DNA of 64,000 nt from Pseudomonas sp. GL-B-19 (GCF_019956415.1 NZ_JAHBDK010000020.1:1-64000), one strand, 5' to 3'; counted from the stretch's first letter, positions 39,894 to 50,594 are shown. The notes: generated by a model not told the origin, from the letters alone. Numbers and translations: made by a program.

Positions 39894-42800
39894 GTGTCGG
39901 TTATGCCGAGTTGCACTGCCTGTCGAACTTCAGCTTCCAGCGTGGCGCCTCCAGTGCCCTCGAACTCTTTCAACGGGCAAAAAAGCACGGCTATCAAGCG
40001 CTGGCGATTACCGATGAGTGCACGCTGGCCGGCATCGTCCGCGCCTGGCAAGCGGCGAAGTCGGTGGAGTTGCCGCTGATCATCGGCAGCGAAATCCGCA
40101 TCGAGAACGGCCCGAAACTGGTGCTGCTGGTGGAGAACCTTGAGGGCTATCAGACCCTGTGCCGGCTGATTACCCGGGCACGACGCCGTACGCAGAAAGG
40201 CCAGTATCAGGTGCTGCGCGAAGATTTCAGCGAACCGATGCCGGGGCTGTTGGCGTTGTGGGTGCCGGACACTGTCGATGACTTCGAAACGGGCCACTGG
40301 TTGCAACAGACCTTCGCCGAACGCCTGTGGTTGAGCGTCCAGTTGCATTGCGGTCAGGACGATACCCGACGCCTGGAGGCGTTGCTGAGCCTGGCGCGGG
40401 AGTTGCGGATTGCCGCCGTGGCCAGTGGCGATGTGCACATGCACACCCGTGGCCGACGGGCCTTGCAGGACACCATGACTGCGATCCGTCATCACCTGCC
40501 GGTCGCCGAAGCCGGGCTGCGCCTTCATCCCAATGGCGAGCGGCATGTGCGCAGCCTGGAGGTGTTGCAATCGATCTACCCGCCAGCCTTGCTCGATGAA
40601 ACGTTGACCATTGCCCGGCGCTGCACCTTCGACCTTGGCCAGTTGCGTTATCAGTATCCACGGGAGTTGGTGCCGCAAGGCCACAGCGCCGATTCCTGGC
40701 TGCGCGAATTGACCGAACGCGGCATTCGCGAGCGCTGGCCCCAAGGGGCGAGCGAGAAGGTGCGCGGGCTGATCAACAAGGAACTGGGGCTGATCGCCGA
40801 GTTGGGCTACGAAAGCTACTTCCTGACCGTTCAGGACATCGTCGCCTTCGCCCGGCGCGAGAAAATTCTCTGTCAGGGCCGAGGCTCTGCGGCCAACTCA
40901 GCGGTGTGTTTCGCCTTGGGCATCACCGAGATCGACCCGGACCGGATGAACATGCTGTTTGAGCGCTTTCTTTCCAAGGAGCGCAACGAGCCGCCGGATA
41001 TCGATGTGGACTTCGAGCACGAACGTCGTGAAGAAGTCTTGCAGTACATCTTTCAGCGCTATGGCCGCACGCGCGCGGCGTTGACGGCGGTGGTCAGCAC
41101 CTACCACGCGGCCGGCGCGGTGCGTGACGTGGCCAAGGCATTGGGTTTGCCGCCGGACCAGATCAACGCCTTGGCCGATTGCTGCGGCCACTGGAGTGAT
41201 ACCACGCCGCCCGTGGAGCGCCTGCTGGAAGGCGGGTTCGACCCCGAAAGCCCGGTGCTGCGCCGGGTCTTGAGCTTGACGCAGCAGTTAATTGGTTTCC
41301 CCCGGCACCTGTCCCAGCACCCCGGTGGCTTCGTGATTTCCGAGCAGCCTCTGGACAGCCTGGTGCCGGTGGAAAACGCTGCCATGGCCGAGCGCACGAT
41401 CATTCAGTGGGACAAGGACGATCTGGACGCGGTCGGGTTGCTCAAAGTGGATATTCTGGCGCTGGGGATGCTCAGCGCGATCCGTCGTTGTTTCGATCTG
41501 CTGCGTCGCCACCGAAACCTTGACCTGAGCCTGGCGACGATCCCGTCCGAAGATCCGGCCACTTACGACATGATTGGCCGTGCCGATACCATCGGCGTGT
41601 TCCAGATCGAGTCCCGGGCACAAATGTCGATGCTGCCCCGGCTCAAGCCCCGCAAGTTCTATGACTTGGTGATCGAGGTGGCCATCGTTCGCCCCGGCCC
41701 CATCCAGGGCGGCATGGTCCACCCGTATCTGCGCCGCCGGAACAAGGAAGAGCTCGAAAGTTATCCCTCCGAAGAGTTGCGGGAGGTGCTCAAGCGCACC
41801 CTCGGCGTGCCGCTGTTCCAGGAACAAGTGATGCAGATCGCGATCGTCGCCGCCGACTACAGCCCCGGCGAGGCCGATCAGTTGCGGCGTTCCATGGCGG
41901 CCTGGAAACGCCACGGCGGGCTGGAACCGCACAAGGATCGGCTGGCTGCAGGGATGAAGAAAAACGGCTACACGGCCGAGTTCGCCGCGCAGATCTTCGA
42001 ACAGATCAAAGGCTTTGGCAGCTACGGATTTCCCGAGTCCCACGCCGCCAGTTTCGCCTTGCTGACCTACGCCAGTTGCTGGTTGAAATGCCACGAACCG
42101 GCGGCCTTCGCCTGTGCGCTGATCAACAGCTGGCCGATGGGATTCTACAGCCCGGACCAGATTCTTCAGGACGCGCGCCGGCATCATTTGCAGATTCGCC
42201 CGGTGGACGTGCGCGCCAGTGACTGGGATTGCAGTCTCGAGCCGGTAATCGGTGCGCAACCGGCGATTCGCATGGGGTTGCGGATGATCAAGGGCTTTCG
42301 CGAGGACGATGCCCGGCGCATCGAAGCGGCGCGCTCACGCGGGGTGTTTGTCGACGTCGCCGACCTGGGCGAACGCGCGCGACTCGACGCCCGCGCCCAG
42401 GAGCAACTGGCCGATGCCGGTGCACTGCGGGGGTTGGCCGGTGACCGGCATCGGGCGCGCTGGGAGGTGGCAGGGGTTCAAAAGCAACTCGGTTTGTTCG
42501 TCGGCCTGCCGAGTCAGGAAGAGGACGTCGTGTCATTGCCCAAACCCAGCGTCGGCGAAGACCTGCAAGCCGATTACGCCAGTGTCGGCACCACCCTCGG
42601 CCCGCATCCGCTGGCGTTACTGCGCGGTGAACTGAACGCCCGGCGCTGTCGCAGTTCGCAAGAACTGATGGCGGTCGAACACGGGCGCCCGGTCAGCGTC
42701 GCAGGCCTGGTGACGGGGCGGCAACGTCCGGGTACAGCCAGTGGCGTGACCTTCGTGACCCTGGAAGACGAGTTCGGCAACGTCAACGTGGTGGTCTGGC

Positions 42801-42967
42801 GCGACTTGGCCGAAAGGCAACGCCAGGTGCTGGTCGGTTCGCAATTGCTCAAGGTCGATGGCCGCTGGGAAAAGGAAGGCGAGGTTCGCCACCTGATTGC
42901 CGGACGCTTGAGCGACCTGAGTTCATTGCTGGACGGCATCAGCGTACGCAGCCGGGATTTCCGCTGA
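39890..42967 (+). CDS. dnaE2: Error-prone DNA polymerase DnaE2 (ImuC)
   Basis: This 1025-aa C-family polymerase starts with a PHP domain ([17 protein letters not shown]). The palm region has [16 protein letters not shown] and the catalytic acidic motif [13 protein letters not shown] (about residues 365-377). [20 protein letters not shown], a helix-hairpin-helix region and a C-terminal OB fold ([18 protein letters not shown]) follow. DnaE2 copies past lesions with ImuA and ImuB and causes SOS mutagenesis. The start at 39890 overlaps the imuB stop. Length is normal for the family. Confidence 0.95.
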   Translation: MSVGYAELHCLSNFSFQRGASSALELFQRAKKHGYQALAITDECTLAGIVRAWQAAKSVELPLIIGSEIRIENGPKLVLLVENLEGYQTLCRLITRARRRTQKGQYQVLREDFSEPMPGLLALWVPDTVDDFETGHWLQQTFAERLWLSVQLHCGQDDTRRLEALLSLARELRIAAVASGDVHMHTRGRRALQDTMTAIRHHLPVAEAGLRLHPNGERHVRSLEVLQSIYPPALLDETLTIARRCTFDLGQLRYQYPRELVPQGHSADSWLRELTERGIRERWPQGASEKVRGLINKELGLIAELGYESYFLTVQDIVAFARREKILCQGRGSAANSAVCFALGITEIDPDRMNMLFERFLSKERNEPPDIDVDFEHERREEVLQYIFQRYGRTRAALTAVVSTYHAAGAVRDVAKALGLPPDQINALADCCGHWSDTTPPVERLLEGGFDPESPVLRRVLSLTQQLIGFPRHLSQHPGGFVISEQPLDSLVPVENAAMAERTIIQWDKDDLDAVGLLKVDILALGMLSAIRRCFDLLRRHRNLDLSLATIPSEDPATYDMIGRADTIGVFQIESRAQMSMLPRLKPRKFYDLVIEVAIVRPGPIQGGMVHPYLRRRNKEELESYPSEELREVLKRTLGVPLFQEQVMQIAIVAADYSPGEADQLRRSMAAWKRHGGLEPHKDRLAAGMKKNGYTAEFAAQIFEQIKGFGSYGFPESHAASFALLTYASCWLKCHEPAAFACALINSWPMGFYSPDQILQDARRHHLQIRPVDVRASDWDCSLEPVIGAQPAIRMGLRMIKGFREDDARRIEAARSRGVFVDVADLGERARLDARAQEQLADAGALRGLAGDRHRARWEVAGVQKQLGLFVGLPSQEEDVVSLPKPSVGEDLQADYASVGTTLGPHPLALLRGELNARRCRSSQELMAVEHGRPVSVAGLVTGRQRPGTASGVTFVTLEDEFGNVNVVVWRDLAERQRQVLVGSQLLKVDGRWEKEGEVRHLIAGRLSDLSSLLDGISVRSRDFR

Positions 42968-42998
42968 ATGCGAAATTTGTTGCTGCCGCAGATCCCCC

Positions 42999-43102
42999 TG
43001 TGGGAGCGAGCCTGCTCGCGAAGAGGCCTGTCATTTGGCATTGATGTCGACTGACGGACCGCCTTCGTCGGAACGCCGCCCGGAGACAAGCTCGCTCCCA
43101 CA
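42999..43102. repeat. REP pair between dnaE2 and the flavin reductase-like gene
   Basis: TGTGGGAGCGAGCCTGCTCGCG begins at 42999 and a diverged inverted copy ends at 43102 (CAAGCTCGCTCCCACA). It lies between convergent genes, where it may act as terminator. Confidence 0.75.
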
Positions 43103-43119
43103 GGTTGGGTGGTGGCTGA

Positions 43120-43782
43120 TCATTTGGTCTCTGGCCAAAACCGCTCCCCACCCCCCGGCGCTTCCGTCCATGCTTGCAGCGAGCGGGTCGGCAAATCGAA
43201 ATAGTCGCGGGTTCGCGCATAACCATGCCCGCCCATGCGCCCAATCGCATCCAGTCCCAACTGATCGATGTACAGGGTTTTCGGGTCGATCAGTTCGTCG
43301 CGCACATGCGCCATCAGCACCTCGCCAAAGATAATCTCCCGCGATTGCCCGATGGACAGCGCCATCATCCTCCGACATTCCAGTGCCACGGGCGCTTCGC
43401 CGATCCGTGGGCATTTGACCGTGGTGCCGGGAATCGCCGTCAGGCCCGCCGCCGTCAATTCATCAAAACCGGGAGCGAAAGGCACGGCGCAGACGTTCAT
43501 GGCTTCGACCAGCGCGTCGCTGACGATATTGACGGTGAATTCCTGATTGAGCTGGATGTTGCGGGTGGTGTCCTTGGGGCTTTGATCGCCGTAGTTTTCC
43601 ACGCCCAGCGCCAGAATCGGCGGGTCAGCCGACAAGGCATTGAAGAAGCTGAACGGCGCCGCATTGATCCGGCCTTCGCCATCGATAGTGGTGACCAGCG
43701 CAATCGGCCGTGGCACCACGCTGCCGATCAGAATCTTGTATTTGTCCCGTGCACTCAGGGTACTGAAGTCGAAGCTTTGCAT
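43120..43782 (-). CDS. Flavin reductase-like FMN-binding split-barrel protein
   Basis: This 220-aa protein has the flavin reductase-like pattern: YKILIGSVVPRPIALVTTID (residues 15-34), then NAAPFSFFNALSADPP, DTTRNIQLNQEFTVNIV and SREIIFGEVLMAHV. Such proteins bind FMN and reduce it or use it in redox steps. It is the last gene of the minus-strand amidohydrolase/ABC operon, 12 bp after the preceding gene, so it may supply reduced flavin or do a reduction in the same pathway. The substrate is not known. Confidence 0.85.
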   Translation of the reverse strand: MQSFDFSTLSARDKYKILIGSVVPRPIALVTTIDGEGRINAAPFSFFNALSADPPILALGVENYGDQSPKDTTRNIQLNQEFTVNIVSDALVEAMNVCAVPFAPGFDELTAAGLTAIPGTTVKCPRIGEAPVALECRRMMALSIGQSREIIFGEVLMAHVRDELIDPKTLYIDQLGLDAIGRMGGHGYARTRDYFDLPTRSLQAWTEAPGGGERFWPETK

Positions 43783-43794
43783 AGGCAGATTTCT

Positions 43795-45282
43795 CTAAAT
43801 AAGGGGATCAATGGCGCTCAGTGGCGCCTGTGCGCTGTAGTCGTCGGCGAACGGGATGGCCGGCTTGAACAGGCCTTTCCAGTCCGGTCGGCCAAAGGCC
43901 CGGTCACTGTGGCTGCGCATCAGTTTTTCGAATTGTTGTTGGGCCTGGCGTTGCAGGGCGGGGTAGTCGATGCCTTGCACCTGGCGGTCCTGCATCACGC
44001 AGCGGCCATCGATGTAGCTGGCGATACAGTCATCACCACGCCCGGCCAGGACCAGGTTTTTCAGCGGATCGAACAACGGTCCCAGGTGCTGACCGCGAAG
44101 GCTGAACACCGTGATGTCGGCCTTGGCTCCCGGCGCCAGACGGCCGAGATCATCGCGGCCCAGGGCCTTGGCACCGCCAAGCGTGGCGGCGTTGTACAGA
44201 TCCAGCGTGCTGGTGAGCGAGTTGCCGCCCTCCATCAGGCGGGCGATGTTCAACCCCAGGCGCATGTTCTCCAGCAGATCTGCCGGCCAGGTGTCGGTGC
44301 CCAGCGCGAAGTTGATTCCCTTGGCCCGATAGCGCCCGAACGAGTTCAGCGCTTCACCGTCGCGGGCAAAAACCACCGGGCAATGCACCAGACTCGCGCC
44401 ACCGTCCACCACCCGTTGCAGGTCGTCGTCGCCGCGGGTGTAGATGCCATGGGGCAGCAGACTGCGTGGGGTCAGCAAGTCCAATTGCTGCAACCAGCCC
44501 AACGGTGACGCACCGCGAAGCTGCTCGACCATCGCCACCTCGCCCAATCCCTGACAGCAATGCAAACGCATCGGTGCGTTCAGTTCGCGGCTCAGTGCAG
44601 CGGTGCGTTGCAGCAGCGCCGGGGTGCAGGTTTGAATACGGTCAGGCAGCAGCGCGCCACGAATCAAGTCACCGTGCGTGCCATCGAAATCCTTGAAAAA
44701 ACGCGTCGCCGCTTCAAGCCCGGCCAATCCCCGGGTTTCATCCCAGTGATGCCCGAGGCTGCCATCGGCCCGCCAGTAACTCATGCCGCTCATGTAGCAA
44801 GGACCGAGGTACGTGCGCAGCCCCAGTTCCACCGCCACGTCCGCCACGCCAGCAAATTCGTCGTAGGTCTCGGCCCACTCGCGGTAGTACATCGAAGTGA
44901 TCGGCATGGCGGTGGTGATGCCATTGCGGATCAGCTGAGTGAAGGCGTAACGGTATTTGAAGACCTCTTCGTCGGCGCTGTAACTCTCGCGCGGACCGGC
45001 CGCCAGATAGTCTTCGGACCACATCCGGCCCATGTCACGCTCATCGCCGTTGTCTAGGGTCAGCACCGTGGAATCGAGATCGCCCAACGCATCCAGATCG
45101 ATGAAGCCTGGCCCGATCAGCGCGTTGCCATAGTCAATCCACTGATCCACCGGGCCCACAAACTCGCGCCCGACAAACACAATGCGCGAGCCTTCGAACA
45201 CCACTTCGCCGTCGCGCCACAGCACATGCTGCGTGCCGTCGAATCCGACCACGCAACTGGCTTTCAGGCCGATGCGTTTCAC
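43795..45282 (-). CDS. Amidohydrolase-superfamily protein (chlorohydrolase/TrzA-like) lacking the usual His-x-His
   Basis: This 495-aa protein has the amidohydrolase fold: composite N-terminal barrel, RLHCCQG and LLPHGIYT supplying His ligands, and LGTDTWPADLLENMRL with the catalytic Asp. Where other members have P-G-x-x-x-x-H-x-H, this one reads GPGFIDLDALGDLD (57-70), so two metal-binding His are missing. It could be a divergent subgroup, metal-independent, or inactive. The start is GTG 45282, overlapping the stop of the upstream amidohydrolase by 4 bp (GTGA). It is part of the operon from 50,455 to 43,120. Confidence 0.82.
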   Translation of the reverse strand: MKRIGLKASCVVGFDGTQHVLWRDGEVVFEGSRIVFVGREFVGPVDQWIDYGNALIGPGFIDLDALGDLDSTVLTLDNGDERDMGRMWSEDYLAAGPRESYSADEEVFKYRYAFTQLIRNGITTAMPITSMYYREWAETYDEFAGVADVAVELGLRTYLGPCYMSGMSYWRADGSLGHHWDETRGLAGLEAATRFFKDFDGTHGDLIRGALLPDRIQTCTPALLQRTAALSRELNAPMRLHCCQGLGEVAMVEQLRGASPLGWLQQLDLLTPRSLLPHGIYTRGDDDLQRVVDGGASLVHCPVVFARDGEALNSFGRYRAKGINFALGTDTWPADLLENMRLGLNIARLMEGGNSLTSTLDLYNAATLGGAKALGRDDLGRLAPGAKADITVFSLRGQHLGPLFDPLKNLVLAGRGDDCIASYIDGRCVMQDRQVQGIDYPALQRQAQQQFEKLMRSHSDRAFGRPDWKGLFKPAIPFADDYSAQAPLSAIDPLI

Positions 45283-46475
45283 AAGCGGCTTTCCAGCAAA
45301 CGACCACCAGAGGCGATCAACTCACCACCGCGATACACCTGCCGCAGCGGCCGCGAAACCACCGCTTCACCCAGGGTCTGCACCGACATCAGCAAAAAGT
45401 CCGCCGGCTGCCCGATCTCCAGTCCATGACTTTCACAACCCAACGCGCGGGCGCCATTCACCGTAGCGGCCTCAAACGCCGCCGCCAGTTCATCGTCCTT
45501 GTTCAAGTCAAACCGGAACGCCAGCAGCATCGCCCGTTCCAGCATGTCGCCGTTGCCCATTGGCGACCACGCGTCGCGAATGCCGTCCGAGCCCAGGCAC
45601 ACGTTCACCCCGGCCTCGCGCAGCGCCAGAAATGGCGGCACCGCGCAATCGGCCGGCGCAGAACTCATCAACGAAATACCCAGCGCTGCCAGCCGCTCGG
45701 CCACCGGCTTGACCTGACTCCACGGCTGCATTCCCAAGCAATACGCATGGCTGATCATCACCCGACCCTGACGCCCGAAGCGCTCGGTGTAGTCGGCAAT
45801 CAACGCGATCTGCCACAGGCCCAGTTCACCTTTGTCATGCAGGTGAATGTCGACACCACGGTCGAACTCGCTGGCCAACTTGAAGACGAAGTCGAGTTGA
45901 GCAATCGGATCGTTGTCGATACCGCAGGGATCGAGTCCACCGACGTTTTCCACCCCCAACGCCATCGCTTTGCGCATCAGTTCGGCGGTGCCGGGACGGC
46001 TGATCAGACCGGTTTGCGGAAACACCACCAGTTGCAGGTCGATCAAATCGCGGTAGGTTTCGCGCAGCTGTTGCATGGCTTCGACGTGATGCAGGCCGAA
46101 TTCCGGGTCGATGTCGACGTGGCAGCGCATCGTCAATGAGCCACGGGCGATACAGTTTTCCAGCAGGGCGCCGGCACGCTGGGCGATGGGCGCTTCGACT
46201 TCCCGCAGCACCCGGCGCTCGTTGGCGATGTAGTCCTTGAGTGTCGGGCCGGCGCTGTTCGGGCGCCAGGGTTGGCCCCAGAGGGTTTTGTCGAGGTGGA
46301 CGTGGCTTTCGACCAGGGTTTCGGTGAGCAGCTGGTGTTGGCCGTCGATGTCGGTGGCGGTCAGCGGGGTGCTGGAGGCCGGCCGTCTGTCCCTGAACAG
46401 GCCGTTTTCAATCAGCAGGTCTTCGGCGGGGGCGCCGTGGGGGCGCACGTTGCGTAGCCAGCGGGGGTGGGTCAT
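45279..46475 (-). CDS. Amidohydrolase, cytosine deaminase/AtzC-like
   Basis: This 398-aa protein has the cytosine-deaminase group metal motif ESHVHLDKTLWG (about residues 54-65), CHVDIDPEFGLHH, VDIHLHDKGELG with a zinc-binding His, ISHAYCL and GSDGIRDAWSPMG with the catalytic Asp. Enzymes of this group remove amino groups from cytosine-like rings or hydrolyse related amides. The ATG at 46475 follows GAGGTTTGT; further upstream is REP sequence and not coding. It overlaps the next amidohydrolase and lies behind the ABC importer, suggesting catabolism of an imported N-heterocycle or amide. Confidence 0.87.
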   Translation of the reverse strand: MTHPRWLRNVRPHGAPAEDLLIENGLFRDRRPASSTPLTATDIDGQHQLLTETLVESHVHLDKTLWGQPWRPNSAGPTLKDYIANERRVLREVEAPIAQRAGALLENCIARGSLTMRCHVDIDPEFGLHHVEAMQQLRETYRDLIDLQLVVFPQTGLISRPGTAELMRKAMALGVENVGGLDPCGIDNDPIAQLDFVFKLASEFDRGVDIHLHDKGELGLWQIALIADYTERFGRQGRVMISHAYCLGMQPWSQVKPVAERLAALGISLMSSAPADCAVPPFLALREAGVNVCLGSDGIRDAWSPMGNGDMLERAMLLAFRFDLNKDDELAAAFEAATVNGARALGCESHGLEIGQPADFLLMSVQTLGEAVVSRPLRQVYRGGELIASGGRLLESRL

Positions 46476-46497
46476 ACAAACCTCTGATTCTGTGTTG

Positions 46498-46580
46498 TGT
46501 GGGAGGGCCTCATCGCGAGCAGGCTCGCTCCCACATTGGAATGCGGTCACTTGTGGGAGCGAGCCTGCTCGCGAAGGCCG
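46498..46580. repeat. REP elements inside the ABC/amidohydrolase operon
   Basis: One palindromic unit (46498-46535, TGTGGGAGGGCC...GCTCGCTCCCACA) is followed by a second half TGTGGGAGCGAGCCTGCTCG at 46552. It separates the binding-protein stop (46596) from the first amidohydrolase. Confidence 0.8.
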
Positions 46581-46595
46581 CGACTCGGTCTCGGA

Positions 46596-47648
46596 TCAGC
46601 CCTTGAGCTTCGACCAAACCCGGTCCTGCAGCTCCCGCGCCTTGTTGCTGCATTCCTTTTCAGGCCGCAAGCGCGAGGCGAATTCGTCGGGCATGTTGAT
46701 CGCGTCCATGACTTTCCATTTGGCGTCGAGCAGCTTGTCGCTCTGGATACCATTGGCGTAGGCAATGGAATTGGACACGGCAGCGGCGTTTTCCGGTTTC
46801 ATCATCCAGTCGATGAAGATCTTCGCATTACCGGGGTGCGGGGCGCTTTTCGGTACGGCGAAGTTGTCCTGGAACATCGCCAGGCCTTCACGCGGATAAA
46901 CGTATTTGATGGTGCTCTTCTGCAACGTGGCCCGGGCGGTCGAGCCGTTCCAGTTTTGCATCATGATCACTTCACCGGAGGCCATGCGGTCGACGGTGTT
47001 GTCCGAGCTGTACATCTTCAGGAACGGTTTCTGTTTCTGCAGCAACTCAAGGATGCGCTTGGCGTCCTGTGGGTCTTCGCTGCATTCGTCGACGTTCAGG
47101 TAATGGCTGGCGGCGTTGATCACGCTGCTGGAGGTGTCGAGGGCGGCCAGTTGCCCTTGCAGTTCCTTGCGCGGTTCGAAGAACTCTTTCCACGAGTCAT
47201 CCAGCTTACCGCCGGGCACCCGCGCACTGTCATAGGAAAACCCGGTGGTGCCCCACAAGTACGGCGCCGAGAACTTGCGGCCGGGGTCGAAGCTCGGGTC
47301 GCGGAATGCCGGTTTCACGTACTGGAAGTTCGGCAGGGCGGAGGCGTCGATTTCCAGCAGCAAATCCTGGTTGATCAAGGTACGCATGATCGACTGCGAC
47401 GGCACGATCACGTCATACGCCGCGCCACCGGCCTGCAATTTGGCCAGCAGGGTTTCGTTGCTGTCGTAGCCGTCCATGGTGACCTTGATCCCGGTCTCCT
47501 TTTCAAACTTGGCCAGCAGGTCGACCGGGTAGTAATCCGTCCAGTTGTAGAAGAACAGCTCCTTGGGCTCGGCGGCCTGTGCGGTAAAAACGGTGAAGCA
47601 AGTGAGGGCCAGACCGGCGACGCCGTAACGCATGCTTTTCAATTTCAT
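46596..47648 (-). CDS. ABC transporter substrate-binding protein, PotF/PotD type
   Basis: This 350-aa periplasmic protein has a signal peptide (MKLKSMRYGVAGLALTCFTVF...AQA). The mature start ELFFYNWTDYYPVDLLAKFE is the classical spermidine/putrescine-binding pattern (N-W-x-D-Y). KVTMDGYDSNETLLAKLQAG and YLWGTTGFSYD also fit. The ligand may be another organic amine rather than a polyamine, given the amidohydrolase neighbours. The ATG at 47648 has GGAG about 11 nt upstream. It is the fourth gene of the operon starting at 50455. Confidence 0.9.
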   Translation of the reverse strand: MKLKSMRYGVAGLALTCFTVFTAQAAEPKELFFYNWTDYYPVDLLAKFEKETGIKVTMDGYDSNETLLAKLQAGGAAYDVIVPSQSIMRTLINQDLLLEIDASALPNFQYVKPAFRDPSFDPGRKFSAPYLWGTTGFSYDSARVPGGKLDDSWKEFFEPRKELQGQLAALDTSSSVINAASHYLNVDECSEDPQDAKRILELLQKQKPFLKMYSSDNTVDRMASGEVIMMQNWNGSTARATLQKSTIKYVYPREGLAMFQDNFAVPKSAPHPGNAKIFIDWMMKPENAAAVSNSIAYANGIQSDKLLDAKWKVMDAINMPDEFASRLRPEKECSNKARELQDRVWSKLKG

Positions 47649-47665
47649 GACAGAACGCTCCAGAC

Positions 47666-48454
47666 TCATTGGTTTTTGCCGCGCTGTCCCAGCCAGAAGG
47701 CCAGCACCACCAGCACGATGGAAATCAGCAGCATCAGGGTCGAGATCGCATTGATCTCCGGCGTCACGCCGGCCTTGATCGCCGAGAAGATGTACACCGG
47801 CAAGGTCGTCGAACCCGGGCCGGCCACAAAGAAGGTCATGATGAAATCGTCGAGGCTGACCACGAATGCCAGCACCGAACCGGACAACACCGCCGGCCAC
47901 AGCAGCGGCAGCGTCACCCGGCGAAACACTTGCCATGGGTTGGCATACAAATCGTTCGCCGCCTCCAGCAAGCTCTTGTCCAGGTCGTTCAACCGCGCGC
48001 GGATCGGCAGGTAAGCGAAGGGAATGCAAAAGCCGATGTGCGCGACGATCACCGTCAGCAGACCAAGCTTGATCCCCAGCGCCATGAACAGCAGCAGCGT
48101 GGCCACGGCGGTGACGATTTCCGGCAGGATCAGCGGCAGGTTGATCCCGCCCTCGACCATTTTCTGGCCATAAAACGGCCGGTAAGTCGCCAGCGCGGCG
48201 AGCAACGCAATGGCCGTGGCGCAGATCGTGGCGATGCTGGCGACGATGATTGAGTTCAGTGCCGCCGTTTGAATCGATGGGTTGGCGAGGATCCGTCCGT
48301 ACCAGGCGAACGAGAACTCGGTCCACACCGTTGCCGAGCGGTTGGCGTTGAAGCTGTAGGCAATCAGCACGAAGATCGGCACGTACAAATAGGCCAGGAT
48401 CAACAGGCTGACTTCGCGGGTCAGCGGCAGTTTTTTCAGGTGCAGGGCGATCAT
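47666..48454 (-). CDS. ABC transporter permease, PotI/PotC type
   Basis: This 262-aa inner-membrane permease has six hydrophobic segments and the EAA loop (about 170-200: SLLEAANDLYANPWQVFRRV). The start MIALHLKKLPLTREVSLLIL and PIFVLIAYSFNANRSATVW are typical of the second permease in polyamine-type importers. Its start overlaps the stop of the other permease by 4 bp (ATGA), so the two subunits are coupled. Confidence 0.92.
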   Translation of the reverse strand: MIALHLKKLPLTREVSLLILAYLYVPIFVLIAYSFNANRSATVWTEFSFAWYGRILANPSIQTAALNSIIVASIATICATAIALLAALATYRPFYGQKMVEGGINLPLILPEIVTAVATLLLFMALGIKLGLLTVIVAHIGFCIPFAYLPIRARLNDLDKSLLEAANDLYANPWQVFRRVTLPLLWPAVLSGSVLAFVVSLDDFIMTFFVAGPGSTTLPVYIFSAIKAGVTPEINAISTLMLLISIVLVVLAFWLGQRGKNQ

Positions 48455-49368
48455 GCGGTGGCTCCCCGGCGAAGTGTTTTGGCGGCGCTGCGGCTATAGA
48501 GGGCGTAACCCACCAGCGACAGCAGCAGAATCCCCAGCAACAGGAACGACAGCGAACTGCCCAGCGGCCAGTTACGCGCGGTGCCGAACTGTTGCTGGAT
48601 CAGGTTGCCGATCATCAGCGTCTTGCCACCACCCAAAATCGCCGGAGTGATGAAGGCACCGAGGCTCGGCACGAACACCAGCAATGCACCGGCAATCACG
48701 CCGGGCATCGACAGCGGCAGGATGATCCGCTTCAGCGCGTGCCAGCGATTGGCGCCGAGGTCGTAGGCGGCTTCCACCAGGCGCCAGTCGAGTTTTTCCA
48801 GGGTCGAATAGATCGGCAAAATCATGAACGGCAGGAAGCTGTAGACCAGCCCGACGCTGACCGCGAAGTCGTTGTAGAGCAGGGTGATGCCACCGGCCTG
48901 CGGGAACAGCGCGTTGAGGCTTTGCGCGACCCAGCCGTGCTCGCGCAGGATGATCAGCCACGCGTAATTGCGGATCAGCAGGTTGGTCCAGAACGGGATG
49001 GTGATCAGCAACACCATCAGGTTGCGTCGACGCGGGGTCAGGCTCGACATCCACAGCGCCACAGGAAAACCGAACAGGAAACACAACACCGTGGTGCCGC
49101 CGGCCTGGAACACCGAGCGGATCAGCGCCTGGGCGTAGACCCAGTTCAGTTCCAGTTCACCGTCGAAACCTTCCTGGAAAAACAGCTGCACGTAGCTGTG
49201 CAATTGCCAGTTGGCCTGCCAGTCGACACCGCCATACACGTTGCGCGGCAACAGGCTGATGTAGCCCATGATGCCGAGCGGAATGGCGATCAGCGCCAGC
49301 AAGGTCAGAACCACCGGGCTGAGCAACAGCGCACGGTTGAGGGCGGGAGAAGTGCTGCTGACGCTCAT
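48451..49368 (-). CDS. ABC transporter permease, PotH/PotB type
   Basis: This 305-aa permease has six main membrane segments and an EAA loop (LVEAAYDLGANRWHALKRII, about residues 196-215). The large periplasmic loop between the first two helices (residues 38-85) is typical of PotB/PotH. FWTNLLIRNYAWLIIL is a family signature. It begins 1 bp after the ATPase stop and overlaps the next permease gene. Confidence 0.92.
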   Translation of the reverse strand: MSVSSTSPALNRALLLSPVVLTLLALIAIPLGIMGYISLLPRNVYGGVDWQANWQLHSYVQLFFQEGFDGELELNWVYAQALIRSVFQAGGTTVLCFLFGFPVALWMSSLTPRRRNLMVLLITIPFWTNLLIRNYAWLIILREHGWVAQSLNALFPQAGGITLLYNDFAVSVGLVYSFLPFMILPIYSTLEKLDWRLVEAAYDLGANRWHALKRIILPLSMPGVIAGALLVFVPSLGAFITPAILGGGKTLMIGNLIQQQFGTARNWPLGSSLSFLLLGILLLSLVGYALYSRSAAKTLRRGATA

Positions 49369-49369
49369 C

Positions 49370-50455
49370 TCAGGCCTCCATCAGCAGGCAGGCATGGGGC
49401 GGCAGATTGACCGCGACGCGATCACCGACCACTCGGCCACGGTTCAGGCCCTCGTTGTTTTCGCGCAACATCACCTTGATGTCGTTGTTCAGGCGGCATT
49501 GGTAAAGGGTCGCTGTGCCGACGTACAACACTGCTTCGATCACGCCGCGCAGGTGATGTGGTTGTGTCGGGTCGACTAGCTGAGAACGTTCCGGGCGAAA
49601 CGCCAACTGCACGGCCGCGCCGTCAAAACTCTGGGCCGGGCAGGGGATTTCCACCGGCATGCCGTTCGGCACAAAGAGTTTTTCGTTTTGCTGACCGCGC
49701 TTGAGGTGGCCGGGGAGGAAGTTGATGTCGCCAATGAACTGCGCGACAAACTGATGATTCGGGCGCTCGTAGATATCGTTCGGCGTGCCGATTTGCAGGA
49801 TTTTGCCGGCGGACATCACGGCGATCCGGTCAGACAGCGTCAGGGCTTCTTCCTGATCGTGGGTGACGAAAATGAAGGTGATCCCGGCTTCTTTCTGTAC
49901 GCGCTTGAGTTCGACCTGCATTTCCTTGCGCAGTTTGAGGTCCAGCGCCGACAGCGGTTCGTCCAGCAACAATACTTTGGGTTTGGGCGCCAGCGCCCGG
50001 GCCAGTGCCACTCGTTGCTGCTGACCGCCAGACAATTGCGCCGGTTTGCGCTGGGCCAGGTGTTGCATTTGCACCAGGGTGAGCATCTCATCGACGCGCT
50101 GGGCAATTTGCTTGCGATCAAGACCCTGCATCTCGAGGCCGAAGGCGATATTCTGCGCGACACTCATGTGCGGAAACAGCGCGTAACTCTGGAACACCGT
50201 GTTGACCCGGCGCTTGAACGGCGGCAAGTGATTGACCGGTTCGCCCGCGAGGCGAATTTCGCCGTCGCTGACATGCTCGAACCCGGCGATGGTGCGCAGC
50301 AAGGTGGTTTTACCGCAGCCGGAAGGGCCGAGCAGGGTGAAGAATTCGTTGTCGGCAATGTCGACTGAAACGTTGTCGAGGGCTGGAGCCAGCCCCGGAT
50401 CGTCGGAATACCGCTTTGATACATTACGCACTTCGATAGCTATTGGTTGACCCAT
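49370..50455 (-). CDS. ABC transporter ATP-binding protein, PotA/PotG type
   Basis: This 361-aa ATPase has Walker [10 protein letters not shown] (about residues 43-51), Q-loop [11 protein letters not shown], signature [15 protein letters not shown], Walker [13 protein letters not shown] and the switch His in [11 protein letters not shown]-terminal TOBE domain follows from about residue 280. It is the first gene of the minus-strand operon and lies divergent from the GntR regulator, with operator-like sequence between. It energises import by the two permeases. Confidence 0.94.
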   Translation of the reverse strand: MGQPIAIEVRNVSKRYSDDPGLAPALDNVSVDIADNEFFTLLGPSGCGKTTLLRTIAGFEHVSDGEIRLAGEPVNHLPPFKRRVNTVFQSYALFPHMSVAQNIAFGLEMQGLDRKQIAQRVDEMLTLVQMQHLAQRKPAQLSGGQQQRVALARALAPKPKVLLLDEPLSALDLKLRKEMQVELKRVQKEAGITFIFVTHDQEEALTLSDRIAVMSAGKILQIGTPNDIYERPNHQFVAQFIGDINFLPGHLKRGQQNEKLFVPNGMPVEIPCPAQSFDGAAVQLAFRPERSQLVDPTQPHHLRGVIEAVLYVGTATLYQCRLNNDIKVMLRENNEGLNRGRVVGDRVAVNLPPHACLLMEA

Positions 50456-50475
50456 AATGGTGCAATCCTCTAATT

Positions 50476-50487
50476 ATTGTATGCAAT
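50476..50487. promoter_or_regulatory. FadR/FCD-type GntR operator candidate
   Basis: ATTGTATGCAAT differs by one base from the symmetric ATTGTATACAAT that fits regulators of the GntR-FCD group. It lies 21 bp upstream of the ABC ATPase start, in the divergent region shared with the regulator. A related TGGATGCAATCTAC follows. Confidence 0.5.
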
Positions 50488-50594
50488 ATCTGGATGCAAT
50501 CTACAAATAACCGGATTAATCTGCTGGTGCAACCCCCTTTTTCAATGGCAGTTCATCGCCAGGGCCGGTTGTTTAGCGCTAAAGGAGTGTTGAA

